Assembly (NCBI GenBank): GCA_958436175.1
Contig: CAUBJF010000003.1
Span: 310,001-374,000, forward strand
Reading direction: 5' to 3'
Length of the DNA stretch: 64,000 nucleotides
DNA from: an uncultured Muribaculaceae bacterium
Lineage (GTDB): Bacteria; Bacteroidota; Bacteroidia; Bacteroidales; Muribaculaceae
Position 1 is the first letter of the stretch; each line of letters begins with the position of its first letter. A program made the translations under genes and the position numbers. Positions 54,450 through 63,614 of this stretch are shown here, in pieces. The notes under the pieces were generated by a model, which was not told the origin of the DNA, made no database searches, and saw nothing but the letters and a program-made list of their open reading frames with translations.

Positions 54450-55907
54450 ATGAACCTCTCGCGAAGTATAAGCTTGGCCATCCTCGTTGCCGCATCCCTG
54501 TGTGGCAGCGGGGCTTCGGCCCGGCAGGCTAAAGCCGCTAAAGAATGTGCCGCAGATGCGATAACAGTCAATAACCGACCCTCTCCCGAGGAGCGCCTTT
54601 TCCATTCCGATGCAGTCGAGAAGACAATAGCAAAGGTCGCCAAGCAGCTCAAGAACAAGAAGCTTGCAACGATGTTTGTTAACTGCTTCCCCAACACTCT
54701 CGACACTACGGTACATTTCCGCAAGGATAGCAAGGGCAATCCCGACACATTCGTCTATACCGGCGATATCCATGCAATGTGGCTTCGCGACTCTGGTGCA
54801 CAGGTGTGGCCTTACATACAGCTTGCTAACGAGGATCCCGTCCTCAAGGAAATGCTCGCAGGCACTATCCTGCGTCAGTTCCTGAGCATCAACATCGATC
54901 CTTATGCCAATGCTTTCAACGACGGTCCTGTCCCCGACGGTCACTGGATGACAGATATGACCGACATGAAGCCCGAACTTCATGAACGCAAATGGGAAAT
55001 CGACTCGCTCTGCTATCCTATCCGTCTGGCATATGCCTACTGGAAGGAAACAGGCGACACCAGCGTCTTCTCGCAGGAATGGCTCAATGCTATCGCCAAT
55101 ATCCTGAAGACTTTCCGCGAACAGCAGCGCAAGGACGGTGTAGGTCCTTACACTTTCCAGCGTGTGAGCGAGCGCGCCCTCGATACTATGACCAATGACG
55201 GTTACGGCAACCCTGTGAAGCCTGTCGGCCTCATCGCTTCCGCCTTCCGCCCCTCCGACGACGCAACGACGCTCCAGTTCCTCGTCCCTTCGAACTTCTT
55301 CGCTGTTACCTCGCTTCGCAAGGCTTCCGAAATACTCCGCGAAGTCAACAAGAACGATGTTCTCGCTGCCGAATGTGATGCTCTCGCAGCCGAAGTAGAG
55401 CAGGCTCTCAAGGAATATGCTGTCTACGATCATCCCAAGTTTGGTAAGATCTATGCTTTCGAGGTCGACGGTTTCGGCAATCAGCTCCTTATGGACGATG
55501 CCAACGTGCCCAGTCTGCTCGCCATGCCTTATCTCGGCGATGTAGAGCTCAACGACCCCGTCTACCAGAACACACGCCGCTTCGTATGGAGCGATTCCAA
55601 CCCCTATTTCTTCAAAGGCACTGCCGGCGAGGGTATAGGCGGTCCTCACGTAGGCTACGATATGATCTGGCCCATGAGTATCATGATGAAGGCTTTCACC
55701 AGCCAGGATGATGCCGAAATCAAGGCTTGCATCGAGAGCCTGATGGCTACCGATGCCGGTCTGAATTTCATGCACGAGTCCTTCAACAAGGATAACCCCG
55801 AGAAATTCACCCGGGCATGGTTCGCATGGCAGAACACCCTCTTCGGTGAACTTATCCTCAAGCTCGTCAACGAGGGCAAGCTCGACCTCCTCAACAGCAT
55901 CGAATAA
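54450..55907 (+). CDS. GH125 exo-alpha-1,6-mannosidase
   Basis: This encodes 485 residues with a signal peptide (about 1-24). The GH125 pattern FVYTGDIHAMWLRDSGAQVWPYIQL and the acidic segments WMTDMTDMKPELHERKWEIDSLCYPIRLAYAYW hold the catalytic acids; the C-terminal HESFNKDNPEKFTRAWFAWQNTLFGEL is diagnostic. It releases mannose from the ends of alpha-1,6-linked chains after branches are gone. The stop overlaps the GH43 start by one base. Confidence 0.96.
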   Translation: MNLSRSISLAILVAASLCGSGASARQAKAAKECAADAITVNNRPSPEERLFHSDAVEKTIAKVAKQLKNKKLATMFVNCFPNTLDTTVHFRKDSKGNPDTFVYTGDIHAMWLRDSGAQVWPYIQLANEDPVLKEMLAGTILRQFLSINIDPYANAFNDGPVPDGHWMTDMTDMKPELHERKWEIDSLCYPIRLAYAYWKETGDTSVFSQEWLNAIANILKTFREQQRKDGVGPYTFQRVSERALDTMTNDGYGNPVKPVGLIASAFRPSDDATTLQFLVPSNFFAVTSLRKASEILREVNKNDVLAAECDALAAEVEQALKEYAVYDHPKFGKIYAFEVDGFGNQLLMDDANVPSLLAMPYLGDVELNDPVYQNTRRFVWSDSNPYFFKGTAGEGIGGPHVGYDMIWPMSIMMKAFTSQDDAEIKACIESLMATDAGLNFMHESFNKDNPEKFTRAWFAWQNTLFGELILKLVNEGKLDLLNSIE

Positions 55908-56869
55908 TGAAAAAACAGCTTGCTATAATAGCTCTTGCACTCGGAGCCGCCTCAATATGGGGCGGCAACCCGGTGTTCGAAGGATGGTATGCCGATCCGG
56001 AGGGTGCTGTTTTTGGAGATACTTACTGGATTTATCCGACTTGGAGCGACCTCTACGAGAACCAGACCTTCATGGACTGTTTCTCGTCGAAAGATCTTGT
56101 CAACTGGGAGCGTCATCATGCCATCATTGACACTTCCGAGGTGAAATGGGCTGAAAAGTGCATGTGGGCTCCCGCTGTAGTCGAGAATAAGGGCAAATAC
56201 TACCTTTTCTTCTCTGCGAACGATGTCCATGAGGGCGAAATAGGAGGCATCGGTGTCGCCGTTGCCGACAGTCCGGCCGGTCCTTTCAAAGACCTGCTCG
56301 GACGACCACTCATCAACGATATCGTCAACGGAGCCCAGCCTATCGACCAGTTTGTCTTCCGCGACGACGACGGTCAGTGGTACATGTACTACGGCGGTTG
56401 GGGTCATTGCAACATGGTTCGCCTCGACGACAGCTTCACACGCCTGATTCCGTGGGAAGACGGCCGTATCTATCGCGAGGTCACCCCGAAGAACTATGTC
56501 GAAGGTCCCTTCATGCTCAAACGCGACGGCAAATACTACTTCATGTGGAGCGAAGGCGGCTGGGGCGGCCCCGATTATTCCGTGGCCTACGCTATCGCCG
56601 ATACTCCTTTCGGTCCTTTCGAAAGAAAGGCCAAGATACTGAGCCAGGACGAGAAAGTTGCGACCGGTGCCGGTCATCATTCGGTGATACGTGTGCCGGG
56701 TACCGACGACTATTATATCGTATATCATCGTCGTCCCCTCGGCGATGACGGCCGCGACCATCGTCATACTTGCATCGACCGCATGATATTCGCGCCTGAC
56801 GGCACGATAGAAACTGTCAAGATGACAAAAGATGGTGTCGGACCACGTCCGATTACTTCGCTCAAATGA
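55907..56869 (+). CDS. GH43-family glycosidase
   Basis: This encodes 320 residues with a short signal peptide (about 1-18). A five-bladed propeller carries the three catalytic acids: Asp in GWYADPEGAVFGDTYW, Asp in QPIDQFVFRDDDG and Glu in YVEGPFMLKRDGKYY. GH43 enzymes remove arabinofuranose, xylose or galactofuranose. In a mannan locus, galactofuranose of fungal galactomannan is an attractive target, but the substrate cannot be read from sequence. It is the last gene of the locus. Confidence 0.92.
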   Translation: MKKQLAIIALALGAASIWGGNPVFEGWYADPEGAVFGDTYWIYPTWSDLYENQTFMDCFSSKDLVNWERHHAIIDTSEVKWAEKCMWAPAVVENKGKYYLFFSANDVHEGEIGGIGVAVADSPAGPFKDLLGRPLINDIVNGAQPIDQFVFRDDDGQWYMYYGGWGHCNMVRLDDSFTRLIPWEDGRIYREVTPKNYVEGPFMLKRDGKYYFMWSEGGWGGPDYSVAYAIADTPFGPFERKAKILSQDEKVATGAGHHSVIRVPGTDDYYIVYHRRPLGDDGRDHRHTCIDRMIFAPDGTIETVKMTKDGVGPRPITSLK

Positions 56870-56924
56870 GAAAATATAGATTCTCTTTCCGGGAATTTTA
56901 TTATTGTTTGGTTTAGGTTAGTTA

Positions 56925-56961
56925 GGTACAGTCTCGGTTTAGGCCGGACTGTGCCATTTTT
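56925..56961 (+). terminator. Terminator of the mannan locus
   Basis: GGTACAGTC (56925-56933) pairs with GACTGTGCC (56947-56955), extended inward by CGG/CCG, followed by ATTTTTATAT. This is a typical intrinsic terminator, 55 bases after the GH43 stop. Confidence 0.8.
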
Positions 56962-56996
56962 ATATCTTGTTATAACTTATTACCGAAAACTTTCCT

Positions 56997-57004
56997 TATT
57001 TTTG
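56997..57004 (+). promoter_or_regulatory. -7 box before the EEP-family gene
   Basis: TATTTTTG matches TAnnTTTG, 56 bases before the start codon and after a terminator. No TTG lies at the standard distance. It suggests independent transcription of the next gene. Confidence 0.5.
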
Positions 57005-57059
57005 CAAGAAGAATCGAACGACACAACTACTGATTCTAAACCATCTTATAATCACAATC

Positions 57060-57989
57060 ATGAATAAATCCTATAAGATTCTGGCATTATTGCTTTTTGC
57101 ATTGCTTGCTTTCGGAGCCTCGGCCGCAGAAGAGGCTCGTTTCAACGTCGCTACCTACAATCTCCGACAGCTCAACGAAGGCGACAACGAGGAGGGCAAC
57201 GGATGGGTCAACCGCTGTCCTGTTCTTAGCTCGCTCATCCGTTTCCATGGTTTCGACATCTTCGGGACTCAGGAAGGCTTCAAGAGCCAGCTCGAAGACC
57301 TGAAGAAGGCACTCCCCGGTTACGCATATATCGGTGTAGGCCGCGACGACGGTAAGGAAATGGGTGAACATTCGGCTATTTTCTACCGTACAGACATGTT
57401 CGACCTTATCGACCACGGTGATTTCTGGCTCTCCGAGACTCCCGAGAAGCCCGGCTTGGGATGGGATGCTGCCTGCGTCCGCATCTGCACATGGGGACAC
57501 TTCCGCCACAAAGCTTCCGGGCGCGACTTTCTCTTCTTCAACCTCCACATGGATCATGTCGGCAAGGTTGCTCGTGTTGAAAGCGCAAAGCTCATCAAGC
57601 GTAAGATCGATGAGCTAGGCAGCACGCTACCTACGTTCCTTACAGGCGACTTCAATGTCGACCAGAATTCTCCCTCCTATGCCACAATCATCGAAGGCGG
57701 AACACTTCGCGACAGCCACGATGTCTCCGACTTCGTCTATGAGCTCAACGGTACTTTCAACAGCTACAAGACCGACCGCATGACCCGTTCGCGCATCGAT
57801 CATATCTTCGTGTCGCCCAATGTCAAGGTCGAGAAATACGGTATCCTCACCGATACATATCGCACACCTGTCGAAGATGCAAAGGCAGAGAACGGTGCCA
57901 ATGCGCCCAAGGAGTTGTGGATGAAGAAATACGTTGCCCGCACACCTTCCGACCACTTCCCCGTAATGACCGTAGTGGAACTCAAGTAA
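57060..57989 (+). CDS. Secreted endonuclease/exonuclease/phosphatase-family protein
   Basis: This encodes 309 residues with a signal peptide (about 1-22, ending SAA). The EEP fold is seen from FNVATYNLRQL (metal site), GTQEGFKSQ, FNLHMDHVG, LTGDFNVDQNSP and TPSDHFPVMTVVEL (catalytic Asp-His). The family includes DNases, phosphatases and sphingomyelinases; exported Bacteroidales members are often predicted phosphodiesterases. As mannans can carry phosphodiester-linked mannose, a role in removing phosphate is conceivable, but it has its own promoter. Confidence 0.85.
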   Translation: MNKSYKILALLLFALLAFGASAAEEARFNVATYNLRQLNEGDNEEGNGWVNRCPVLSSLIRFHGFDIFGTQEGFKSQLEDLKKALPGYAYIGVGRDDGKEMGEHSAIFYRTDMFDLIDHGDFWLSETPEKPGLGWDAACVRICTWGHFRHKASGRDFLFFNLHMDHVGKVARVESAKLIKRKIDELGSTLPTFLTGDFNVDQNSPSYATIIEGGTLRDSHDVSDFVYELNGTFNSYKTDRMTRSRIDHIFVSPNVKVEKYGILTDTYRTPVEDAKAENGANAPKELWMKKYVARTPSDHFPVMTVVELK

Positions 57990-58017
57990 GAGAAGACAGA
58001 TTCCTCAAAATATAACG

Positions 58018-58049
58018 GACGGCAGCCCTTTTCGCAGGTGGCTGCCGTC
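58018..58049. terminator. Bidirectional terminator between convergent genes
   Basis: A perfect 10-bp stem (GACGGCAGCC 58018-58027, GGCTGCCGTC 58040-58049) with a 12-base loop lies between the EEP gene and the recX stop. T-rich sequence flanks the plus-strand side (ATTTCTT). Confidence 0.75.
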
Positions 58050-58051
58050 TG

Positions 58052-58540
58052 TCATTTCTTCATGAGCGTGCGGACGGTGTCTGCGACGAGCTGCGGCTCG
58101 AATCCGCGCGAGGCTCCGAAGCGGAATAGCCGTGTACGTCCTTCGTAAGTGTCGCTGTCGGTCATTGTCGCTGCCTTGGCTTTGAGGATATGGACGAGAT
58201 TGTCCGTGTACTCTTTCTCGTCTATTTCGCCGAGGGCTTCGCGTATGACAGAGCTTTCGATCTGTTTCGCCCGGAGCCCCATTTCTATTTTGCGGCGACC
58301 CCAACGGGCGAATCGGTATTTGTCGCGCACGTAGGAGCGTGCATAGCGGCTGTCGTCGACGAATCTTCGTTCCGTAAGGCTGCGGAGTATCTTTTCAGCT
58401 TCCGCCGGTTCTATCAGCCACGTGGAGAGCTTGCGGCGTACTTCCGAGCTGCATTGTTCGGAGCGTGCGCAGAGAGTCTCAAGACGGATGATGGCTTTTT
58501 CGGTGCTGATAGCCTTCTTTTGCCCTGGCTGTCTTCTCAT
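58052..58540 (-). CDS. recX: RecX-family regulator of RecA
   Basis: This encodes 162 residues built of three-helix repeats: AIIRLETLCARSEQCSSEVRRKLSTW, AEKILRSLTERRFVDDSRYARSYVRDKYRFARWGRRKIEMGLRAKQI, and a third unit ending SRGFEPQLVADTVRTLM. This is the RecX pattern, which limits RecA filament growth. It overlaps prmC by four bases, so it is co-transcribed with prmC and obgE rather than with recA. Confidence 0.9.
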   Translation of the reverse strand: MRRQPGQKKAISTEKAIIRLETLCARSEQCSSEVRRKLSTWLIEPAEAEKILRSLTERRFVDDSRYARSYVRDKYRFARWGRRKIEMGLRAKQIESSVIREALGEIDEKEYTDNLVHILKAKAATMTDSDTYEGRTRLFRFGASRGFEPQLVADTVRTLMKK

Positions 58541-59403
58541 TGTTTCACGGGTTTGGCAGCGGTGGCATAGCGCCAGTTGCCCCGGAAGTCGCGATATGTT
58601 TGGATATCTGTGAAGCCATGCCCGGCAAGCATCTGTTTCACCTCTGCCGGATAGCGCGAGTTTATCTCTAAGTAGAGCCTGCCGCCGGGCACTAATGCAC
58701 CTTCGGCATAAGCTGCTATGGCTTTGTAGAATTTCAGGGGGTCATCGTCAGGCACAAAAAGTGCAAGGCAGGGTTCGTAGTCCGCTACACGCTTGTCCAT
58801 CTCCGGCTTCTCGTCCTCGCAGACGTAGGGAGGATTGCTGACTATTATGTCGTAGAGCGGTGTCTTCGAAACTGATGCAGACAGTATGTCGAACTGCATG
58901 AAGCGGACGGATGCGGAGAGCTTTTTGGCGTTGCCTTCGGCTACGGCGAGGGCGTCGCGGCTTATATCGACGGCTGTCACCTGAGGAAAGACAAGTGCTC
59001 GCGTCAGGGATATGGCGATACATCCCGAGCCGGTGCCTATGTCAAGTACCCTGAGGTCGGTCTGTTTGCCATAGTCGTCGCTGATGCGGTCGACAAGCCA
59101 TGCCGTCTCAGGACGCGGTATCAGTACCGACGGATTGACCGTAAAATTGTTGCCCATGAACAAGGCTGTGCCGACGGCGTACTGCACCGGTTCGCCGCCT
59201 ACGATTTTGTCGACTACTTCTTTGATTTTGCCTTGTACGAATGGCGTGATTTCTCGGTCGCCGTCGGCAAATATCGTCGTACGGGTATATCCGGCAACAT
59301 CCTCAAATATCACATAGGCAGCAGCTTCGGCTTCGGAGGCCGTAGGGAGGCATTTTGTGAGGATGTTTTTCGTCTGCTTGAAGTAATCGCTTATAGTGAT
59401 CAT
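58537..59403 (-). CDS. prmC: Release-factor glutamine methyltransferase
   Basis: This encodes 288 residues. The N-terminal helical domain is followed by a Rossmann methyltransferase: IPRPETAWLV (95-104), DIGTGSGCIA (121-130, AdoMet binding) and the catalytic NPPY (190-193). It methylates the Gln of the GGQ motif in release factors RF1 and RF2. It overlaps both obgE and recX by four bases. Confidence 0.95.
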   Translation of the reverse strand: MITISDYFKQTKNILTKCLPTASEAEAAAYVIFEDVAGYTRTTIFADGDREITPFVQGKIKEVVDKIVGGEPVQYAVGTALFMGNNFTVNPSVLIPRPETAWLVDRISDDYGKQTDLRVLDIGTGSGCIAISLTRALVFPQVTAVDISRDALAVAEGNAKKLSASVRFMQFDILSASVSKTPLYDIIVSNPPYVCEDEKPEMDKRVADYEPCLALFVPDDDPLKFYKAIAAYAEGALVPGGRLYLEINSRYPAEVKQMLAGHGFTDIQTYRDFRGNWRYATAAKPVKQ

Positions 59404-60647
59404 TTATCGTCGTTTATGGCTTCATATCCGAATGCCTCCTCATCGTCGGCGACATCGTCGTCGGCAATTTCGGCATCATCCCAGTCGATATCCTCGCCCC
59501 AGGTGTCGGGCGATATGTTCCGCAGGTCTTCGGCCTCCTGCTCTTCTTCTTCGGGCGTGGGTTCGTATTCGAAGATGAATTCGTCTTCTTCGCGGACACG
59601 ATGCTGCCCGTCGAGGGGACGATGTGTGATCTCGGGAGTGTCGATGCGGTTGTTTTCGTCGGTTATGGCGCGCCAGAGCATATCCTTGAGTTCTGTGATA
59701 CCCTGACCTGTCACTGCCGAAATGAAGACATGGGGAACACCCTCCGGAAGCGTTTTCTCGATTTCCTCGCGCAGTTCGTCGTCGAGGAGGTCGCTCTTGG
59801 ATATGGCAAGCACGCGCTGCTTGTCGACGAGCTGGGGATTGAACTGTTCGAGCTCGCGCAGAAGTATGCCGTATTCCTTGGCAATGTCGTCGGCATCGGC
59901 CGGAACCATGAACAGGAGCACGGCGTTTCGTTCGATATGGCGCAGGAAACGCAGACCGAGACCTTTGCCCTCGCTGGCACCCTCGATGATACCGGGTATG
60001 TCGGCCATGACGAAAGAGCGGTTGTCGCGGTACGACACGATGCCGAGCTGCGGTTCCATCGTGGTGAAGGGATAGTCGGCAATCTTGGGCTCGGCGGCGC
60101 TGACTGCCGAAAGAAGAGTCGATTTACCGGCATTCGGGAAGCCAACAAGGCCTACATCGGCAAGCATCTTCAGCTCCAGGATTACGGAACGCTCCACAGC
60201 CGGTTCGCCGGGCTGGGCATAGCGCGGAGTGCGGTTCGTGGCACTCTTGAAATGCCAGTTGCCAAGACCGCCGCGGCCTCCACGGAGAAGCTTCACTTCC
60301 TGACCGTCGTCGGTGACTTCGCAGAGATATTCGCCTGTCTCTGCGTCGAAAACGACCGTTCCGCAAGGTACTTCGACGATGACATCCTCGCCGTCCTTGC
60401 CGAAGCTACGGCCTCCCGAGCCGCTCTGGCCGTTGCCTGCGAAGATATGGCGGCGGTATTTGAGGGGCAGGAGAGTCCACATGTTGCGGTTGCCCTTCAG
60501 GATGATATGACCGCCGCGACCGCCGTCGCCGCCGTCAGGACCACCCTTGGGTACATACTTGGCTCTGTAGAAATGGCGTGAGCCGGCACCTCCTTTGCCT
60601 GAGCGGCACAGGATCTTTACATAGTCTATGAAGTTGGATTCTGCCAT
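59400..60647 (-). CDS. obgE: Obg GTPase
   Basis: This encodes 415 residues from the ATG at 60647 (MAESNFIDYVKI); the longer frame adds seven residues and is unlikely. The Gly-rich Obg fold (KYVPKGGPDGGDGGRGGHI) precedes the G domain with GFPNAGKS (169-176), DIPGIIEGA switch and SKSDLLDD. The last 70 residues are strongly acidic (EEEEQEAEDL ... DDDVADDEEAF), replacing the OCT domain. It is involved in ribosome assembly and stress control. Confidence 0.96.
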   Translation of the reverse strand: MAESNFIDYVKILCRSGKGGAGSRHFYRAKYVPKGGPDGGDGGRGGHIILKGNRNMWTLLPLKYRRHIFAGNGQSGSGGRSFGKDGEDVIVEVPCGTVVFDAETGEYLCEVTDDGQEVKLLRGGRGGLGNWHFKSATNRTPRYAQPGEPAVERSVILELKMLADVGLVGFPNAGKSTLLSAVSAAEPKIADYPFTTMEPQLGIVSYRDNRSFVMADIPGIIEGASEGKGLGLRFLRHIERNAVLLFMVPADADDIAKEYGILLRELEQFNPQLVDKQRVLAISKSDLLDDELREEIEKTLPEGVPHVFISAVTGQGITELKDMLWRAITDENNRIDTPEITHRPLDGQHRVREEDEFIFEYEPTPEEEEQEAEDLRNISPDTWGEDIDWDDAEIADDDVADDEEAFGYEAINDDK

Positions 60648-60658
60648 GATTGTTTCCT

Positions 60659-61720
60659 TTACTTGCAATTAAAAGAGTTGTGATGCCTCATTAGTTCACC
60701 GGCCTGACGAAAATCTATAGGGGTCCCTACATCTATCCATGTCCCCTTTATCGGGAAGTAGGTAACATGGGATCCATTGTTGATGGCGCGGTCGATAAGG
60801 TCGGTGGCATCGCAGTGTTCTCCCTTGACGAGAGTGCGCAGTACGCGGTTGTTGATTATGTATATGCCTGCGTTGGCATAGTAGGAATACGAAGGTTTTT
60901 CCTCGATGCCGCGAACGGCTGTGTCGTCGTCGGGATCCAGTGTAAGCACCGCGTAGGGTACTGACAGCTGGTAGGGGATAACGGCTATCGTTATGTCGGC
61001 TGTGCGCTCACGGTGCATGATGTACATGTCTTCGAAGGATATCGTCGTGAGGAGGTCGGAGTTCATCACCAGGGTGTCGCCGTCGGCATTGGCGACATCA
61101 GTCAGTGTCACGGCTCCTATTGTGCCGAGGGGCTGTTGTTCGCATACGCAGCGTACCTTGACACCGGCTACAGGCTTCGAAAAATGTTCATCTATCTGCT
61201 CGGCGAGGTAGCGAGTGGTGACAATTATGTCGCTTATGCCGCAGTCGGCCAAAGCCTCGACATTGTAGTCTATTATGGCCTTCCCTTCGATTTTAAGGAG
61301 GGGTTTGGGGGTCGTGAGAGTGGCCGGACGAAGACGTTCGCCTTTTCCTCCGGCCATGAGTACGGCTTTGAGGGGGAGGCGTGTCTTCTGTCGCGACAGG
61401 TCGAGTATGTCGTAGAGTTTCCGGTCGGCATCGAGGATAGGAACGAGCGTGATGCCGAGCGATCGGTATCGCCGCAAGGAGAGAACATCGATATTGTCCT
61501 TGTTGACGTATCGGAAATTCCGTAGGCACGCTTCGGCGCATGTGCTGTCGAGCGACTTGCCTGCTATGAGGGCTCGGCGTATGTCTCCGTCGGTCAGGGT
61601 GCCTTCGACACGTCCACCCTCGTCGGTCACGAAGAGCGTCATAGAACTCCCCGGAAGCGTATTGAGCTGTCGGAGGGCTTCCAGAAGGGTAGAGTGTGAA
61701 TTTATGGTATGACGTTTCAT
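60659..61720 (-). CDS. Sugar-phosphate nucleotidyltransferase with N-terminal CBS pair
   Basis: This encodes 353 residues. Two CBS motifs occupy about residues 1-112 (LPGSSMTLFVTDEGGRVEGTLTDGDIRRAL; RSLGITLVPILDADRKLYDILD), followed by a nucleotidyltransferase domain with AVLMAGGKGERLRPATLTTPKP (119-140) and GTWIDVGTPIDF. This is the architecture of PtmE-type guanylyltransferases of the GDP-legionaminic acid route (GDP-glucosamine synthesis). The next two genes make a CMP-nonulosonate synthetase and a hydrolysing 2-epimerase, which fits. It starts eight bases before the neighbour's stop. Confidence 0.85.
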   Translation of the reverse strand: MKRHTINSHSTLLEALRQLNTLPGSSMTLFVTDEGGRVEGTLTDGDIRRALIAGKSLDSTCAEACLRNFRYVNKDNIDVLSLRRYRSLGITLVPILDADRKLYDILDLSRQKTRLPLKAVLMAGGKGERLRPATLTTPKPLLKIEGKAIIDYNVEALADCGISDIIVTTRYLAEQIDEHFSKPVAGVKVRCVCEQQPLGTIGAVTLTDVANADGDTLVMNSDLLTTISFEDMYIMHRERTADITIAVIPYQLSVPYAVLTLDPDDDTAVRGIEEKPSYSYYANAGIYIINNRVLRTLVKGEHCDATDLIDRAINNGSHVTYFPIKGTWIDVGTPIDFRQAGELMRHHNSFNCK

Positions 61721-61728
61721 AGCTGTTT

Positions 61729-62433
61729 CTAGCCCTTCTCTTCGAGCTTATTTTTCATTATAGTTTCAGTGATGAGCCAGTCGAGTGGCGTGTCGAGATC
61801 GAGGCTGCGTTCACGCGGCATTTCGTATGCTGTGCGTCGGGGAAATTCTCCCAGCGGCATTCGACGTATGGAGACGGGATTGATGACGTAGACAGCGCCG
61901 TTGTAGAGCCATACCTTCGGCGCCTGCTGCCGTGCGGTATAATTGCCATCTCCCTTGCTGATGTGCAGGAAGCCGTCGGCATCTGTCTCGAACATGTTGA
62001 AGTAGGGATTGTCCGAGGCTTCGGCCACGCTGACAGCCATGTCTATTTCATGGCTATATTTCTTTGCACAGTCTAAGATGTCCCTGCACTCTCTCAGCGG
62101 CGACGTGGGCTGGAGAAGGATAACGCAGTCGTAGCTTATCCCTTGCCGGTCTGCCCAGTCCATGGCATCGATGATACATTCGCGGCTTCCGGCCTTGTCG
62201 CCTGCAAGTGAATCAGGGCGCATGTAGTCCACATCGAGGCCGCAGCGACGCGCTGTGTCGGCGATTTCCTTGTCTTCCGTCGACAGGAGAATGTATCCGC
62301 CGAGGGCTCTCTGAGCTTCTTTTGCCGCATCGATGGTATAGGCAATCAGCGGACGGCCGCACATTTCCTTGATGTTCTTGCGCGGTATGCCTTTGCTTCC
62401 TCCTCTGGCAGGGATGATGAAAAGAGGTGTCAT
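61729..62433 (-). CDS. CMP-nonulosonic acid synthetase (NeuA/LegF/PtmB type)
   Basis: This encodes 234 residues. IPARGGSKGIPRKNIKEMCGRPLIAYTID (6-34) is the CTP-binding signature, with LLQPTSPLRECRDI and the later DTPLDWLITE. It activates a nonulosonic acid (sialic, legionaminic or similar) as the CMP sugar for surface glycans. It overlaps the epimerase gene by four bases. Sequence alone does not separate NeuA from LegF. Confidence 0.9.
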   Translation of the reverse strand: MTPLFIIPARGGSKGIPRKNIKEMCGRPLIAYTIDAAKEAQRALGGYILLSTEDKEIADTARRCGLDVDYMRPDSLAGDKAGSRECIIDAMDWADRQGISYDCVILLQPTSPLRECRDILDCAKKYSHEIDMAVSVAEASDNPYFNMFETDADGFLHISKGDGNYTARQQAPKVWLYNGAVYVINPVSIRRMPLGEFPRRTAYEMPRERSLDLDTPLDWLITETIMKNKLEEKG

Positions 62434-63593
62434 GGCAGGTCGTAGAATTTTTTAGGTGGACGAGGCAGGGAGTCGGTGAAGCCGAGCACGGCATCTGTCA
62501 TGATTTTCAGCGTGTCGGGCTTGTAATATGGGTTCTCTTTCCTGGCAGCTATGCGGCGCATATCGGGCGAAAGAGCTTTGGCGATGGCGGCGCGTATTGA
62601 TTCGCTGTCCGGTTCGCAATGAACGACTGAGGGTGCCGCTATTCGACCGCGCTGGCGTATGCCGATGTCTACTGTCGGTATTCCGGCTGTCGGAACTTCG
62701 ACGAGTCCGCTCGACGAGTTGCCGACAACGACGGCAGCTATCCGCAGCATGGAGTGATAACGCACCATGCCGAGCGATTCGACAAGGGCTACGCGCCCCG
62801 GATTTGCCGCTGCATAGTCGTGTGATATTTTCAGGGAGCTTTCGCCTCCGGCATCATTATTCGGTGCTGTGATGACTATCTTAAGTTCCGGGAAAGAATC
62901 GAGCGCGTCGAGGAGCTGGCGTGTGCGTTCTGCCGGACTTGCCTCAGTGTCGTTTGTAGCAGGGTGATAGGTCACAAGGGCTATGTCGCCGTCAAGATTC
63001 ATGCCGACATAGTCTTCGAGCTCTTTTTTGCCGACGGTCTTGACGTTCAATGCGTTCCAAACCCCTATCGCCCCAGTATTGACTACGGTGTCGGGAGCCT
63101 CGCCCATCTGTATGACTCGGCGACGGTATGGCTCCGTGGCTGTCAGGTGAAGGTTCGAAAGTTTGGTTATGGCATGGCGGAAGCTGTCGTCGAGAGCGCC
63201 TTCGGATATTTCGCCGCCTGCTATGTGGACTATCGGTATATGCATCGCGGCCGCTGTCGAGGCTACGGCGAGCATCTCGTAGCGGTCGCCCAAAAGTACG
63301 ACTGCATCGGGTCGGATTTCCGCGAATGCTTTGGCCATGCCTGCCATGCAGACTGCCATTGCGGTAGCCCTGGAGGCATCGTCATCGCCGGGCACATCCA
63401 TAGGCACGCAGCAGTCGACAGTGAATCCGGCATCATGTATTTCATTGACGGTCATGCCGTAGCGTTCCATCAGGTGCATATTGGCGGCGATGATCTGCAA
63501 CTCGACTTTCCCGGAATTGCGAAGACTTCGGGCCAGGGGCATAAGAAGCCCCCAGTCGGCTCTCGTCGTTGTCACGATGCATACCCGTTTCAT
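62430..63593 (-). CDS. Hydrolysing nucleotide-sugar 2-epimerase (NeuC/LegG type)
   Basis: This encodes 387 residues of the UDP-GlcNAc 2-epimerase family: TTTRADWGLLMPLARSL at the N-terminus, VVLLGDRYEMLAVASTAAAMHIPIVHIAGGEISEGALDDSFRHAITKLS and GNSSSGLVEVPTAGIPTVDIGIRQRGR at the nucleotide site. It hydrolyses the nucleotide while inverting C2 to give ManNAc or the diacetamido analogue, the first committed step to nonulosonic acids. A minus-strand -7 box TACCTTTG lies at 63615-63622, just upstream. Confidence 0.92.
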   Translation of the reverse strand: MKRVCIVTTTRADWGLLMPLARSLRNSGKVELQIIAANMHLMERYGMTVNEIHDAGFTVDCCVPMDVPGDDDASRATAMAVCMAGMAKAFAEIRPDAVVLLGDRYEMLAVASTAAAMHIPIVHIAGGEISEGALDDSFRHAITKLSNLHLTATEPYRRRVIQMGEAPDTVVNTGAIGVWNALNVKTVGKKELEDYVGMNLDGDIALVTYHPATNDTEASPAERTRQLLDALDSFPELKIVITAPNNDAGGESSLKISHDYAAANPGRVALVESLGMVRYHSMLRIAAVVVGNSSSGLVEVPTAGIPTVDIGIRQRGRIAAPSVVHCEPDSESIRAAIAKALSPDMRRIAARKENPYYKPDTLKIMTDAVLGFTDSLPRPPKKFYDLP

Positions 63594-63614
63594 AGTCTTA
63601 CGTGCTTAATCCTA

